From Corallochytrium limacisporum (taxonomy: Eukaryota > Opisthokonta), in assembly GCA_002811645.1 (NCBI GenBank), contig PDIP01000176.1:51140-74004 (forward strand): a DNA stretch of 22,865 nt. The letters are read 5' to 3'. This document shows, in pieces, positions 8,968-17,067 of this stretch. The position numbers and the translations under genes are program-made. The stretch's first letter is position 1. Each line of letters starts with the position of its first letter. The notes under the pieces were generated by a model, which was given only the letters and a program-made list of their open reading frames with translations, was not told where the DNA came from and did no database searches.

Positions 8968-11928
8968 TCAAGCCGAGGCGAAGTACTTGCCACTCTTGAG
9001 CTGAACAATATGCCGCCCGAGCTTCGCTCCCGGACCATCGAGGAAGCGCATGCCAAACAGTGATTGTTGGCTCACGAAACGGGCCCAGATTGATGCCGAC
9101 GGGATTTCGGCGGACGGATCCTTCGCAGTGAAGCTGGCCTGCAGCATCACCATTTCCTTGTCGGTCGGCGACAGCACCTTCCAGCGCAGCTGGTCCATGC
9201 TCTTGTCCCATTCTGCCTCGGGTGAGGATTCACGGTGGTCCGTGTCAACCTTTACTGGCAGTGCAACCTGCACCTCCAGCGGCTCCACAGGCTCATTGCT
9301 ACTGTCCGTTTGGTAACGTTCGTGGAATTTGAGGTAAGTCCGCACTTTGTAGCGTTTCTGAGCTTCACCGTCTCCGTCTGAGGGCGTCCAATTGTCCTCG
9401 GTCTCCCACCAGAACGCCAGACGGACTGGCATCTCGTCGCTGTCTGCGAGAGAATCGCTTCGGTAGCTAGCGACGGTCAGGCGAACGGACGAAGAGTCAT
9501 TGCCGCGGCGCTGGAGGCGGTCGATCAGCAATTCACGACTGAGGTGCAGCTTGGATACACCGCTGCCGTCGTTCTCTGAGTCCTCATCCGTTTGCTCATC
9601 GTCGTCGTCCGCTTCTATCTCGAATTTGGAGACAATGTCGTTGGTGTGCGGCGAAGGAAGTTCTCGTTGATGCCGCATTTTGATGATTGGATCTGCTGCT
9701 AGTCCCTCTAACAGGGACGCTGTACCCGCAGGGAAGTTGAGCATGACCTCACCCAAGAGCTGTACGTTGGCCAGCGATCCACCCTTGAAAAACGCATGCA
9801 ACGTCTCCACCACAGCCACGTCGACATTGATGGACTCCACGGAGCCTGTCTTGTCAATATTCAAAGCACTAAGCGACATAGTGGGTGGCGGTACCATCTT
9901 GGATGGCGCCGCCACGTCGGGCTTAGCACTGGTGGAGCTGCCATCCGTAGGATGTGCCGGTGGATGTCCCCGACGCCGGCTGCGGCCTGACGGTGCTGGA
10001 GCGGCCAATAAAGGCGCGACCGGCGGTGGTGTCGGCCTCGGCTTCACTGGGGGTGGCCCTGCCTTGGCGGGAGTGATATTGGAATCATCTGCTGCGGACG
10101 CAGATGGAGATGCTGTTCCACTGCTTTCCCCCCCGTCGGCCGAATCCTCACCGTGAGATCTTGGGGTGTGGGTGTCATAGTCACCGGCTGCATTATTTAT
10201 CTTCACACGCAGCACAGGGTCCGCTCCTGTGCCGCCGTAGCCCGGGATGCCGCGAAGAGCGTTATTTCCGTCCTCATCGTCTGAAAAGTCCGAGTCTCCC
10301 TTGGCACCCTCTTCAAGTGCTTTGCGGAACGCATCAACCTCGTGTTCATCTGGCCTTACAGTGTATCCCTCCTCATCAACCACCGCTTCCCGATTATTCA
10401 TAGCTCCGACAATGACATCCGTGTTGGAGGTGTTTCCAGTGTTGACGCTGTGGCTGTCCTCATCACGATGGTCTTTGCGCTTCCTGCGAATGCTAAAGGC
10501 ATGTTTAAGACGGGTGCCAACTGTTTTCTTTTCTCGAAATTCCTGGCTACCCGTGTCCGACCGGACGGCGTCAATTCCTATGGAATCACCGCTCTGCGCC
10601 ACCGTCATTGAGCGCGGTGTCTGCATAGTGTCCGCAGTGACCACACTACGCGGTGACTGTACGTTCTCAGAGAAGCCTTGTGGCTGCGAGACGTCACTGA
10701 AATCCATTTGTGATCCGTTTAGTCCCCCACCCGAAGATACAGCGCCACTTTGGGAATGGGCTACCGAAGGTTCCCTGCTGAAACGTGGAATAGATGAGCT
10801 TGTACCCTGCCGACCCAGTGAAGGCATATTTTGATTGTTCTGGTGCAGTAAGTATGCATATAGCATCATCTCCGGCGTACTCTCATCCATAAGTGCCAGG
10901 GCATTCTCCGCCTGCTTGATCGACCGTTCGTAGGATTGATTAAGCTGCTGAATGTAAGAATAGATCAGTTCTTTCATTTGCTTCAACTGCGCGTGAACTT
11001 CGCGCTGATGGTGATCCGCTGTGAGCAGCAATTCCTGCGTTAGTTCTCCTTTAGCATCCCTCATAAGATCAGCTGCGAGACTGTTATTAGAATTCGGTAT
11101 TCCTTGCTTTTGTCTTTTTTCCAGCTTCTTCTTCTGCTTCTCATAGTTCTCTGATAATCCCCTTATCTTGGCACGTTCCTTTTGCAGATCGAATTGGTCA
11201 TTCACAGGCTTCCCGGCCAGATCCGCCATTCGCGTAGCAATGTCAAGACGAAGCATATCCAAGTGATCACGCTGGCTCTCCTCGCTTTTCAACACCAACT
11301 GTAAATTGACTAGCAACGGGGTGGCCACTCCGTACTTGCTCACTAGACTCTTCTGATCACTGCCTCCCACTAGCGTCTTGAACATTTCGTCATCCCTGCG
11401 CTTCTTCTTTGCCAAATTATCCGCCGTTTGCAGGGTCTTGGCCATCTTTTCCACTCCACGCTGGGTCCTTCCAGTCTCGGCGAGCAATTGCTCAAGGTCA
11501 CGCACATGTTCCCCAGCCTTATCTGGGTCACAGTGAGTGTTCAGCAGGTCCATCCCAATAGCCTGCTCAGCAGCAGGATCCGGAGATAAAGATCCGCCAG
11601 AGGGGGCAGCGGCAGACTCCTGCACTACAGGTGCAGTTACAGGACTGTCAGGTACTACTCCAGGGATCGGTGTCCCCGATTCAGAATGAATGGACCCATT
11701 TTGGTGGAACGAATTCATAGATGCACGTTGAGCAGGTGACGCAGGACCAGCTCCTGAATTATGGGAATGTACACTGCCATTGTTCACTGGTGTTGAAAAT
11801 CCTTCGTCGCTGACCAGAGTGGCAAGCCAGTCTCCTGAGGCTGAGGAGGACTTGATGGTCTGTTCTGGCTGCTTTCCGTTGGCAGGTGCTCCGCCGTTCA
11901 TGGGATCGAAATCGACTAAATCTGCCAT
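8968..11928 (-). CDS. Muniscin (FCHO/Syp1/SGIP1-like) with BAR-like and mu-homology domains
   Basis: This 986-residue protein looks like an endocytic adaptor that bends membrane and helps start clathrin pits. It begins MADLVDFDP, where LVDFD at 4-8 fits the clathrin box L-hydrophobic-x-hydrophobic-acid; a DLL follows at 127-129. Residues about 120-345 are helical and charged (KYGVATPLLVNLQLVL ... YSYIQQLNQSYERS), resembling a classical BAR domain. A long disordered Ser/Pro-rich middle has PxxP stretches (KAGPPPVKPRPTPPPVAPL). Residues about 700-986 match the muniscin mu-homology domain: ETLHAFFKGG, LGEVMLNFPAG, LEVQVALPV, LRWKV, LQASFTA, ending LKSGKYFASA. The frame opens 10 codons upstream at TTG, but the ATG at 11928 sits in ACCATGG, so I take that. 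Known FCHO/Syp1 proteins carry F-BAR domains, so a classical BAR would be unusual. Muniscin assignment is fairly firm; BAR subtype is not. Confidence 0.82.
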   Translation of the reverse strand: MADLVDFDPMNGGAPANGKQPEQTIKSSSASGDWLATLVSDEGFSTPVNNGSVHSHNSGAGPASPAQRASMNSFHQNGSIHSESGTPIPGVVPDSPVTAPVVQESAAAPSGGSLSPDPAAEQAIGMDLLNTHCDPDKAGEHVRDLEQLLAETGRTQRGVEKMAKTLQTADNLAKKKRRDDEMFKTLVGGSDQKSLVSKYGVATPLLVNLQLVLKSEESQRDHLDMLRLDIATRMADLAGKPVNDQFDLQKERAKIRGLSENYEKQKKKLEKRQKQGIPNSNNSLAADLMRDAKGELTQELLLTADHHQREVHAQLKQMKELIYSYIQQLNQSYERSIKQAENALALMDESTPEMMLYAYLLHQNNQNMPSLGRQGTSSSIPRFSREPSVAHSQSGAVSSGGGLNGSQMDFSDVSQPQGFSENVQSPRSVVTADTMQTPRSMTVAQSGDSIGIDAVRSDTGSQEFREKKTVGTRLKHAFSIRRKRKDHRDEDSHSVNTGNTSNTDVIVGAMNNREAVVDEEGYTVRPDEHEVDAFRKALEEGAKGDSDFSDDEDGNNALRGIPGYGGTGADPVLRVKINNAAGDYDTHTPRSHGEDSADGGESSGTASPSASAADDSNITPAKAGPPPVKPRPTPPPVAPLLAAPAPSGRSRRRGHPPAHPTDGSSTSAKPDVAAPSKMVPPPTMSLSALNIDKTGSVESINVDVAVVETLHAFFKGGSLANVQLLGEVMLNFPAGTASLLEGLAADPIIKMRHQRELPSPHTNDIVSKFEIEADDDDEQTDEDSENDGSGVSKLHLSRELLIDRLQRRGNDSSSVRLTVASYRSDSLADSDEMPVRLAFWWETEDNWTPSDGDGEAQKRYKVRTYLKFHERYQTDSSNEPVEPLEVQVALPVKVDTDHRESSPEAEWDKSMDQLRWKVLSPTDKEMVMLQASFTAKDPSAEIPSASIWARFVSQQSLFGMRFLDGPGAKLGRHIVQLKSGKYFASA

Positions 11929-12379
11929 GGTGATATTTGTCTTTCTTAAGCTAAACAAGCAGTCGTGTGTGATAATAGTGTTGTGTACTTTTTGCTCCTC
12001 AGTATATGAGTTCTAATGCTCCATTTTCTTAGCTTTTGTCCCTGAGTTACTTCCTTGCCCACTACAATGACAGCAGGGTCATTGGAAAGATGGTCGTCCT
12101 ATGATTTCCTCAGCAACGTCAGCATTTCCTTTCGGATCTCCTTTTCCAAGTACCAGATTAATTTTAAAAGCTAAAAAATACAAACCGATCCAACAGAAAC
12201 CGTCAGTCACCTCTGAGACCTGCTTATTCTCTATTTTTCTGAATGTTGTTTTCCGAAGCTTGTAAGCAGTTGCCCTCCTGCCTGTCGCTGTCACCCGCCC
12301 TCTCGAAGGGGGGGTTTCCCAGCAGGGGCATCACGACGAGGTCTCGGTCCCTCCCCCCCCCCTGCGCCGGCCCCCCGCC

Positions 12380-12595
12380 NNNNNNNNNNNNNNNNNNNNN
12401 NNNNNNNNNNNNNNNNNNNNNNNNNNNNNNNNNNNNNNNNNNNNNNNNNNNNNNNNNNNNNNNNNNNNNNNNNNNNNNNNNNNNNNNNNNNNNNNNNNNN
12501 NNNNNNNNNNNNNNNNNNNNNNNNNNNNNNNNNNNNNNNNNNNNNNNNNNNNNNNNNNNNNNNNNNNNNNNNNNNNNNNNNNNNNNNNNNNNNNN
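12380..12595. other. Assembly gap of 216 unresolved bases
   Basis: 216 consecutive N occur. The left flank is C-rich (10 C, then GCGCCGG and a C6 run) and the right flank is CGGCCCCCTCCCCCTCC. This suggests sequencing or assembly failure in a C-rich, structure-forming repeat. True gap length is unknown. Confidence 0.97.
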
Positions 12596-13165
12596 CGGCC
12601 CCCCTCCCCCTCCTTTTCCTCCTTTGTCTGCAACCAACCATTTCTCACCCAAGCCCCGGCTCTCCTGATCTCCAAAAAATCCAAGATGTTGAGTCAAATG
12701 GGCACACACACACCGCCAGCAGATCCCCATCCCCGCTCTCCCCCATCCCTCGTCCCGGTGCCCAATTTTTTCCTCTCCTTGGGCCGAAACCCTGGCGGTG
12801 GTACCAACTGTGTAGCACCACTCGGAGAACTTACTCATGTACTTCCTGTTTTTCTTTTCCACTGTTAGGACAGCGCCAACTCGGCCACCGCCACCGAGGG
12901 GTCCTACTCACCCTCCCGGGAACACAAACCTGAGCTTATGCACGAGACCGAGAAAAATGATACGACACGTTGACACTAAGGAAAAATAGAGAGGAAAAAG
13001 TACGGAGAGGAGCGGGGTGGGGGACGAAAGGGAGCGGTTAGACAGGTTGGATTTGCGGCTGAGCGCTAGACAGACGATAGAAGACAAAAAATGACTGGTC
13101 GTGGTAGGGAGTTAGTTTCGACAGTTGCGACGCAAAGTGAGTCGGAGGGGGGGGGGGGGCCAAGG

Positions 13166-13225
13166 GCCAAAGGGGGGGCAGGTGTGTTCGTGGAAAGGAA
13201 CAACACCTACCCCCCCCCCGTTGGC
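13166..13225. repeat. Long imperfect G/C hairpin
   Basis: Nested arms can pair around an 8-base loop at 13190-13197. GTTC (13186-13189) pairs with GAAC (13198-13201). AGGTGT (13180-13185) pairs with ACACCT (13203-13208), with A13202 bulged. G7 (13172-13178) pairs with C7 (13210-13216) after one mismatch. GCCAA (13166-13170) pairs with TTGGC (13221-13225) across an internal loop. That is 22 pairs in 60 bases. It may be a cruciform-forming element or a structured RNA; no function is shown. Confidence 0.6.
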
Positions 13226-13922
13226 TAAGTGTGAATATGCTCGTAGCTAATGAAGACCGCAACAGAAACGAAAGGGAGTGGGTGGGAGGAGGGGGGCTTC
13301 CAGGTGAGATGATGAAGGCAACTGACGGAGCACCCGCACAGGTGTGGGCAGACGGCAGACGGTAGACGGTCAAAGAGGATGGGCGGAATGAAAGTTTTTT
13401 TGGGTCAGAATTAGTGGGACTGGGCGAACACGAAACATGGCACACACGCACACAACACACCAATGCGATGAATTCATTGCAATTACGTTCCTCCTTTGTG
13501 CCATTGCCAATTTTTTTTTTCAGTGAGCCATTCCTAACGCTGTGTAACAGTTCTCTCTTGGGTCCAATGGGGAGGGGCTGTGACCGGCCGCGGCCCCTGC
13601 GGTAGTTACCGATGGGTGTATGGGAGAGGACGAGGAGCGGAACACGGTAATCCTTGTGGTCGAGGAGAGGGTAGCGAGTGGGTTGAGCTGAGTCTGATTC
13701 TACTCGGCCTCTGAGCTCCGGCAGGATCCACCGGTGGCCGGCACACGACCGCATCACCTGCAGTCGTTAGGAGCCACGGCTGGGTACGGATGCCATATAC
13801 CATATGCCACGGTACATTAGAGCAGATTACAGGGAATGGTATGAGAGTGTGGGCGACCAGTCATGGGCCTAGGAGGGGACTAGTGAGGGGTGTGGAGGCT
13901 GTTCCACACTGATCCGCCAGCC

Positions 13923-14195
13923 ATGGAGGTGCATCTGTTGATGTTCGGGGAGGCCCGTGAGGTCTGTGATTGGCAAAACGGGGAGACCACCGGTCCCAAA
14001 GTCTCACTGCCAAAGTCAGATTGGAGCTCCGGGGTTGAACTCTTGAACCACTTCGTCAACGAATACGCTGCTCTGGACAGAATCCGCAGCACCCTTTGCT
14101 TAGCGGTCGATGAAGAGTACGTCGAAATGAAAGAAAGGCTGACCATCCAGGCAGAGTCCCAAATTGCTATAATTCCACCTCTTAGTGGTGGATAG
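13923..14195 (+). CDS. MOCS2A: Molybdopterin synthase small subunit (MoaD/MOCS2A-like)
   Basis: This 90-residue protein has the beta-grasp ubiquitin-like pattern of MoaD. It starts with the strand EVHLLMFGEAREV. The middle segment GVELLNHFVNEYAALDRI matches the family helix and loop, followed by LAVDEEYVEM (in place of VNxEYV). It ends exactly in IAIIPPLSGG. The terminal Gly-Gly becomes a thiocarboxylate that donates sulfur to precursor Z (cPMP) in the molybdenum cofactor pathway, together with the large subunit MOCS2B/MoaE. No MoaE-like frame overlaps it, unlike the bicistronic animal MOCS2 transcript. The open frame extends to a GTG at 13890, but the ATG at 13923 has G at -3 and +4 and gives the usual family length. 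URM1 is less likely, because the IPPLSGG ending is MoaD-like. Confidence 0.86.
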   Translation: MEVHLLMFGEAREVCDWQNGETTGPKVSLPKSDWSSGVELLNHFVNEYAALDRIRSTLCLAVDEEYVEMKERLTIQAESQIAIIPPLSGG

Positions 14196-14786
14196 TGTTT
14201 AGTGTTTTCTAAAGAAAGATTCACCATGAAACAGGGACTCATTGTTCCACCATCTGCACATGAACCATTGTTACGGTAACTTCATTACACATTTCAGACC
14301 GACGGCAATTCTCCCGTTGTTTATAAGATATTTATCCGGGAATCCATGAAATGTGGAGTCTCATTTTAACCCCCCCCCCCGGGGTACCTCAAGCGTTTCT
14401 CGGGCTGCCTCCCTCCATCCTCACAGTACTTTCGTTACGTTGACTTCTTGAACATAAACAAACCTTTGCGGGCCTCCTGTCTAACAATTGCGAAGATGCG
14501 CGGTGAGGGAATCGCGTGTTTTTTTCGACCTTCACTTTGGCCAATGTCCGAGTCTCGACACGCGATTGCGAAGCCTCGGGTTTTAAACTACTAATACAAC
14601 GCAGACCGACTCTTTCAACTCAAGGACTACCATTTGCCTCAGCCATTCCATCCAAGTAAGCCCACAGCCGTGCACGGTTTTGGTACTAAAGGAAGACAAA
14701 TACATTGTAGCACGCAAACCCCACAGATACGGTTCGGTTCATCCATTCGCGGTGTTCTTGATAGCAGTTTGGGTTGTTATCCAGCC
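14196..14786. promoter_or_regulatory. Spacer and upstream region of NDUFA8
   Basis: This 591-bp interval between MOCS2A and NDUFA8 has no convincing gene. It contains an 11-C run followed by GGGG at 14370-14384, a 10-bp inverted repeat at 14510-14567, and a 9-bp direct repeat ATTGCGAAG at 14487 and 14565. The open frame of NDUFA8 extends back to 14634 from a TTG, but that translated extension has no domain and is probably 5' leader. Confidence 0.5.
14510..14567. repeat. 10-bp inverted repeat AATCGCGTGT / ACACGCGATT
   Basis: AATCGCGTGT at 14510-14519 and ACACGCGATT at 14558-14567 are perfect reverse complements 38 bases apart. They lie about 220-280 bases upstream of the NDUFA8 ATG. The second arm overlaps the second copy of direct repeat ATTGCGAAG. 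They could be paired protein-binding sites or a stem-loop in a leader; this is inference from position. Confidence 0.55.
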
Positions 14787-15176
14787 ATGGACTCGAAAAG
14801 GGACTACGCGGCGTTCAGCGCTGCTAATGACATCAATACCGGGGATGACGCTGCTGAAATCGAGGTGACCTCTTCAGTTTTGCTCGGCGCTGCTCGGTTC
14901 ATTCAGCCAGAGTGTCGAAAGATTGGCGATGCATTCATCCTGTGCAAAGCAAAGAAGCAGGATCCTCAGAAATGCTTGGAAGAAGGCAAAGCTGTGACAC
15001 AGTGTGCACTCGGGGTATTTAAGAAGATCAAACAAAACTGCAATGAAGAATTCACAAAGCACTGGAAGTGTTTGGACGCGAACAATCAGAGTTTCCAGTA
15101 CTGCCGGACTCTCGAAGCGGAAGCGGATAAGTGCATGCTTGACAAGGTGGGAATTAAGGCCGAGCTGTCGGAATAG
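14787..15176 (+). CDS. NDUFA8: Complex I subunit NDUFA8 (twin CX9C protein)
   Basis: This 129-residue protein carries four CX9C motifs: C43/C53, C63/C73, C85/C95 and C106/C116. A double set of twin CX9C is the hallmark of NDUFA8 (PGIV/19 kDa), an accessory subunit on the intermembrane-space face of mitochondrial complex I. Family members are imported and oxidised by the Mia40 relay, so no cleaved presequence is expected, and none is seen. Flanking text such as IQPECRKIGDAFILCK and EEFTKHWKCLDANNQ fits the family. The open frame reaches a TTG at 14634, but the ATG at 14787 has G at -3 and +4 and gives a length near the family norm, so the extra 51 codons are rejected. Another CX9C protein is possible, but four spaced motifs in this order strongly favour NDUFA8. 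Confidence 0.93.
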   Translation: MDSKRDYAAFSAANDINTGDDAAEIEVTSSVLLGAARFIQPECRKIGDAFILCKAKKQDPQKCLEEGKAVTQCALGVFKKIKQNCNEEFTKHWKCLDANNQSFQYCRTLEAEADKCMLDKVGIKAELSE

Positions 15177-15296
15177 ACTTGAGATTGAACTAAATGTGGA
15201 GCTATCGAAAACTTAGTCTGTGTAGGCATTGCAGTAGACACCTGTTAGAGATGTATGGGACGAGTGATTTACTCCCCTCTTGATCTGACATAGTAG

Positions 15297-15302
15297 AATA
15301 AA
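15297..15302 (+). terminator. Candidate polyadenylation signal AATAAA for NDUFA8
   Basis: AATAAA occurs 120 bases downstream of the NDUFA8 stop and before the convergent next gene. Position and consensus make it a reasonable poly(A) signal; use is inferred. Confidence 0.4.
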
Positions 15303-15442
15303 ACTGGGTGAACGATTACATCACCTCAAACTAACGAACGTAACCATTACATGGAGTGTTCAACGAACCACAAAGCATCACTTTTTTCGCTAGCATACAA
15401 TGTTGAATGTAGTTGTCATATTTATCAATATGGGGCTCCCCA

Positions 15443-17047
15443 TCAATCCGTCTTCTTGTGCTCGCTTACGGTGGACTCACCCTCTTCGGTCCTTCCTTCC
15501 GTCTTCTTGTGCTCGCTTGCGGTGGACTCACCCTCTTCGGTCCTGCATCTTATGTCCTCCAGCACCTGTGCCCAGCCTGGGTATTTGCCGTTTGCTTCTT
15601 TATCGTCTTCAAAGAGCTCCATGTGCCGCTGTGCATAAAATGTCGGCATCCAGATGAAGTTGAGATAGGTCAGTACCGAGAATGCGTTCACCACATACTT
15701 CAGATACATTGGGGCCTGTTGGCGCGCCGTCATGTACGCGACGTACAGTGCCAGGCCAGCGACGCCGTTGTTAAGCATGGATTTGTACTTCCAGGGTGGC
15801 AAATCATCACCGACACCCATCAGTGCACAGGCACCACAGAACAGATAAACGGCCAGGGCGTGGTGGCCATACAGGCCAAAGCTGGCGTGCGTTGGAAAAG
15901 ACATGAAATGGCAAAGACCAATGGCATAGGACCCGATCCATGGATGCTGCGGTAAAGTCAAGAGTAGAGCAAACGTGATGAGGTCAAGATCTTGGACACT
16001 GCCATATGGACCAAGGCATACCCATGTAAAGGCACAGAATACCATCCCGACCAACAAATGAGAGTACACTGGTTTGAGCACAAGTCTGGTTGCCAGGCCC
16101 AAGATAACGACTATCGTGAAGCCAATGGAAATGTAGTATAGTCCAGTCTCACCCAAAATGTAGTCCCATGGTACCAGCAATCCGGTAAAGGACCAAAATC
16201 CCGGATGGGCTGGGTTCAACAGATCCTTCGAAGAGAACACCGCAATTGGGTCATAGAAAGTGTGAGTCAGTGCAGGCTTGACGACTGCACTCCAGGCCTG
16301 CTCCGGTTGCTCAAAGGGATTCAATCCGGAATCGTATAAGAGTGGACCATAAAGTGCTACAAGGCACAGGATATCCCCCATTGCAAGTTTTAGAAAGGTA
16401 CCGAGCCGAAATCCAGTATACACCACCTGCCCAAGGGTGAAGCCAAGCAGTGGCAGCGCAAAGTATAGAGCATGCCACTCGTAATGGACAGCTAAGGACC
16501 AAAAGAACGCACCAACAGTCCAATAGCTCTTTTTGAATGCTGACATACCCAACAGCATGAGACCCATCAAGATCTGTGCGTCTCTATCTATCAGGCTGAT
16601 CGGCTCCACAGCAGCAGCGAGAATAAGCGCGTCGTTGACGCCAAATCGACGGTCACTGCGGTCAGACGACGGTGCTGCGCGACGCCACACTGGTCTTGCT
16701 GTGTCAGCAAAGTCGGCAGCCCACACAGCGAGGATTCCGAATGCATAGGTCACAACGGCCAAAGCATCCTTCCATGGGATTCCCAAAGGTAATTTGCCGA
16801 GAGTGTTTTGGAAATTCGACACCTTCCACAGGAGCCACGCTCTACCCAAGCTACAGTGTTCTGTCATGGGCAGAATATCACTAATTTTCATAGAATTCAT
16901 GGTGTGTACATTGCACTGCTGCATTAATGGAAATGGATCCGTACCATGCGTGTTCAAGAGATCAATCGCCAATCGGATCACCACTGCACCGAGGATGAAA
17001 CCCCCTGTGAACTGTCGGTCGAGTACCGACAGCCATGCAGACCCCAT
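15443..17047 (-). CDS. Divergent ALG6/ALG8-like (GT57) multi-pass membrane protein
   Basis: This 534-residue protein has roughly ten to twelve hydrophobic segments between 13 and 466, and a charged cytosol-type tail. I relate it to ALG6/ALG8, ER glucosyltransferases that use dolichyl-phosphate-glucose to extend the N-glycan precursor. The pattern SLIDRDAQILMGLMLLGMSAF ... LAVHYEWHALYFALPLLGFTLG (about 151-206) parallels ALG6 ILIDHGHFQYN ... ALNYKQMELYYSLPFF. MKISDILPMTEH (53-64) parallels the first luminal loop MEITxNLPVxEW. However, the following DYPPLTAY loop with the catalytic Asp is not visible, and HFQYN and HEK are changed, so activity is doubtful. The C-terminus ends in two 17-residue repeats. 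The frame opens at TTG 17053, but the ATG at 17047 lies in ACCATGG. PIG-U and other GT-C proteins were considered. Membrane nature is sure; family is moderate. Confidence 0.6.
   Translation of the reverse strand: MGSAWLSVLDRQFTGGFILGAVVIRLAIDLLNTHGTDPFPLMQQCNVHTMNSMKISDILPMTEHCSLGRAWLLWKVSNFQNTLGKLPLGIPWKDALAVVTYAFGILAVWAADFADTARPVWRRAAPSSDRSDRRFGVNDALILAAAVEPISLIDRDAQILMGLMLLGMSAFKKSYWTVGAFFWSLAVHYEWHALYFALPLLGFTLGQVVYTGFRLGTFLKLAMGDILCLVALYGPLLYDSGLNPFEQPEQAWSAVVKPALTHTFYDPIAVFSSKDLLNPAHPGFWSFTGLLVPWDYILGETGLYYISIGFTIVVILGLATRLVLKPVYSHLLVGMVFCAFTWVCLGPYGSVQDLDLITFALLLTLPQHPWIGSYAIGLCHFMSFPTHASFGLYGHHALAVYLFCGACALMGVGDDLPPWKYKSMLNNGVAGLALYVAYMTARQQAPMYLKYVVNAFSVLTYLNFIWMPTFYAQRHMELFEDDKEANGKYPGWAQVLEDIRCRTEEGESTASEHKKTEGRTEEGESTVSEHKKTD
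15447..15544. repeat. Tandem repeat, 51-bp period, in the end of the ALG6-like gene
   Basis: Two 47-base copies at 15447-15493 and 15498-15544 differ at one base (15468 A versus 15519 G). The 51-base period is 17 codons, so the frame is kept. It encodes two copies of a GRTEEGESTxSEHKKT unit at the protein C-terminus, differing only in Ala versus Val. This looks like a recent in-frame duplication. Confidence 0.9.
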
Positions 17048-17067
17048 GGTCAAGCTTGGTCAAGCTT
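17048..17067. repeat. Tandem 10-mer GGTCAAGCTT x2 beside a start codon
   Basis: Two copies of GGTCAAGCTT lie directly next to the ATG of the ALG6-like gene, within its 5' leader. This may be chance; no function is known. Confidence 0.5.

Larger units (their letters stand above)
11929..13922. other. 2 kb G/C-tract-rich spacer containing an assembly gap
   Basis: This spacer lies between the divergent starts of the muniscin and MOCS2A genes. Apart from the gap at 12380-12595 it holds long homopolymers: 10 C at 12353-12362, 13 G at 13147-13159, 10 C at 13210-13219. It also holds a CA-rich stretch at about 13438-13462 and a strong hairpin at 13166-13225. Open frames here (for example 13038-13757 minus) are low-complexity Pro/Ser/Arg translations without a domain. 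I see no gene. Confidence 0.6.

Noticed and set aside
12224-12868. Frames running through the N gap, and a splice-acceptor-like CTGTTTTTCTTTTCC...TTAG ending at 12868
   Set aside because: The frames are artefacts of N translated as open codons. The acceptor-like string has no visible donor or coding exon to join.
13038-13757. 239-residue minus-strand frame
   Set aside because: It crosses the G/C homopolymers and hairpin, and the translation is low-complexity Pro/Ser/Arg with no domain.
14634-14786. 51-codon TTG-initiated extension of NDUFA8
   Set aside because: It starts at TTG, shows no family similarity, and would make the protein longer than the family norm.
15443-17047. PIG-U (GPI transamidase subunit) as identity of the membrane protein
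   Set aside because: The general GT-C fold pattern fits, but the MKISDILPMTEH and LID...ALYFALP segments align better with ALG6/ALG8.
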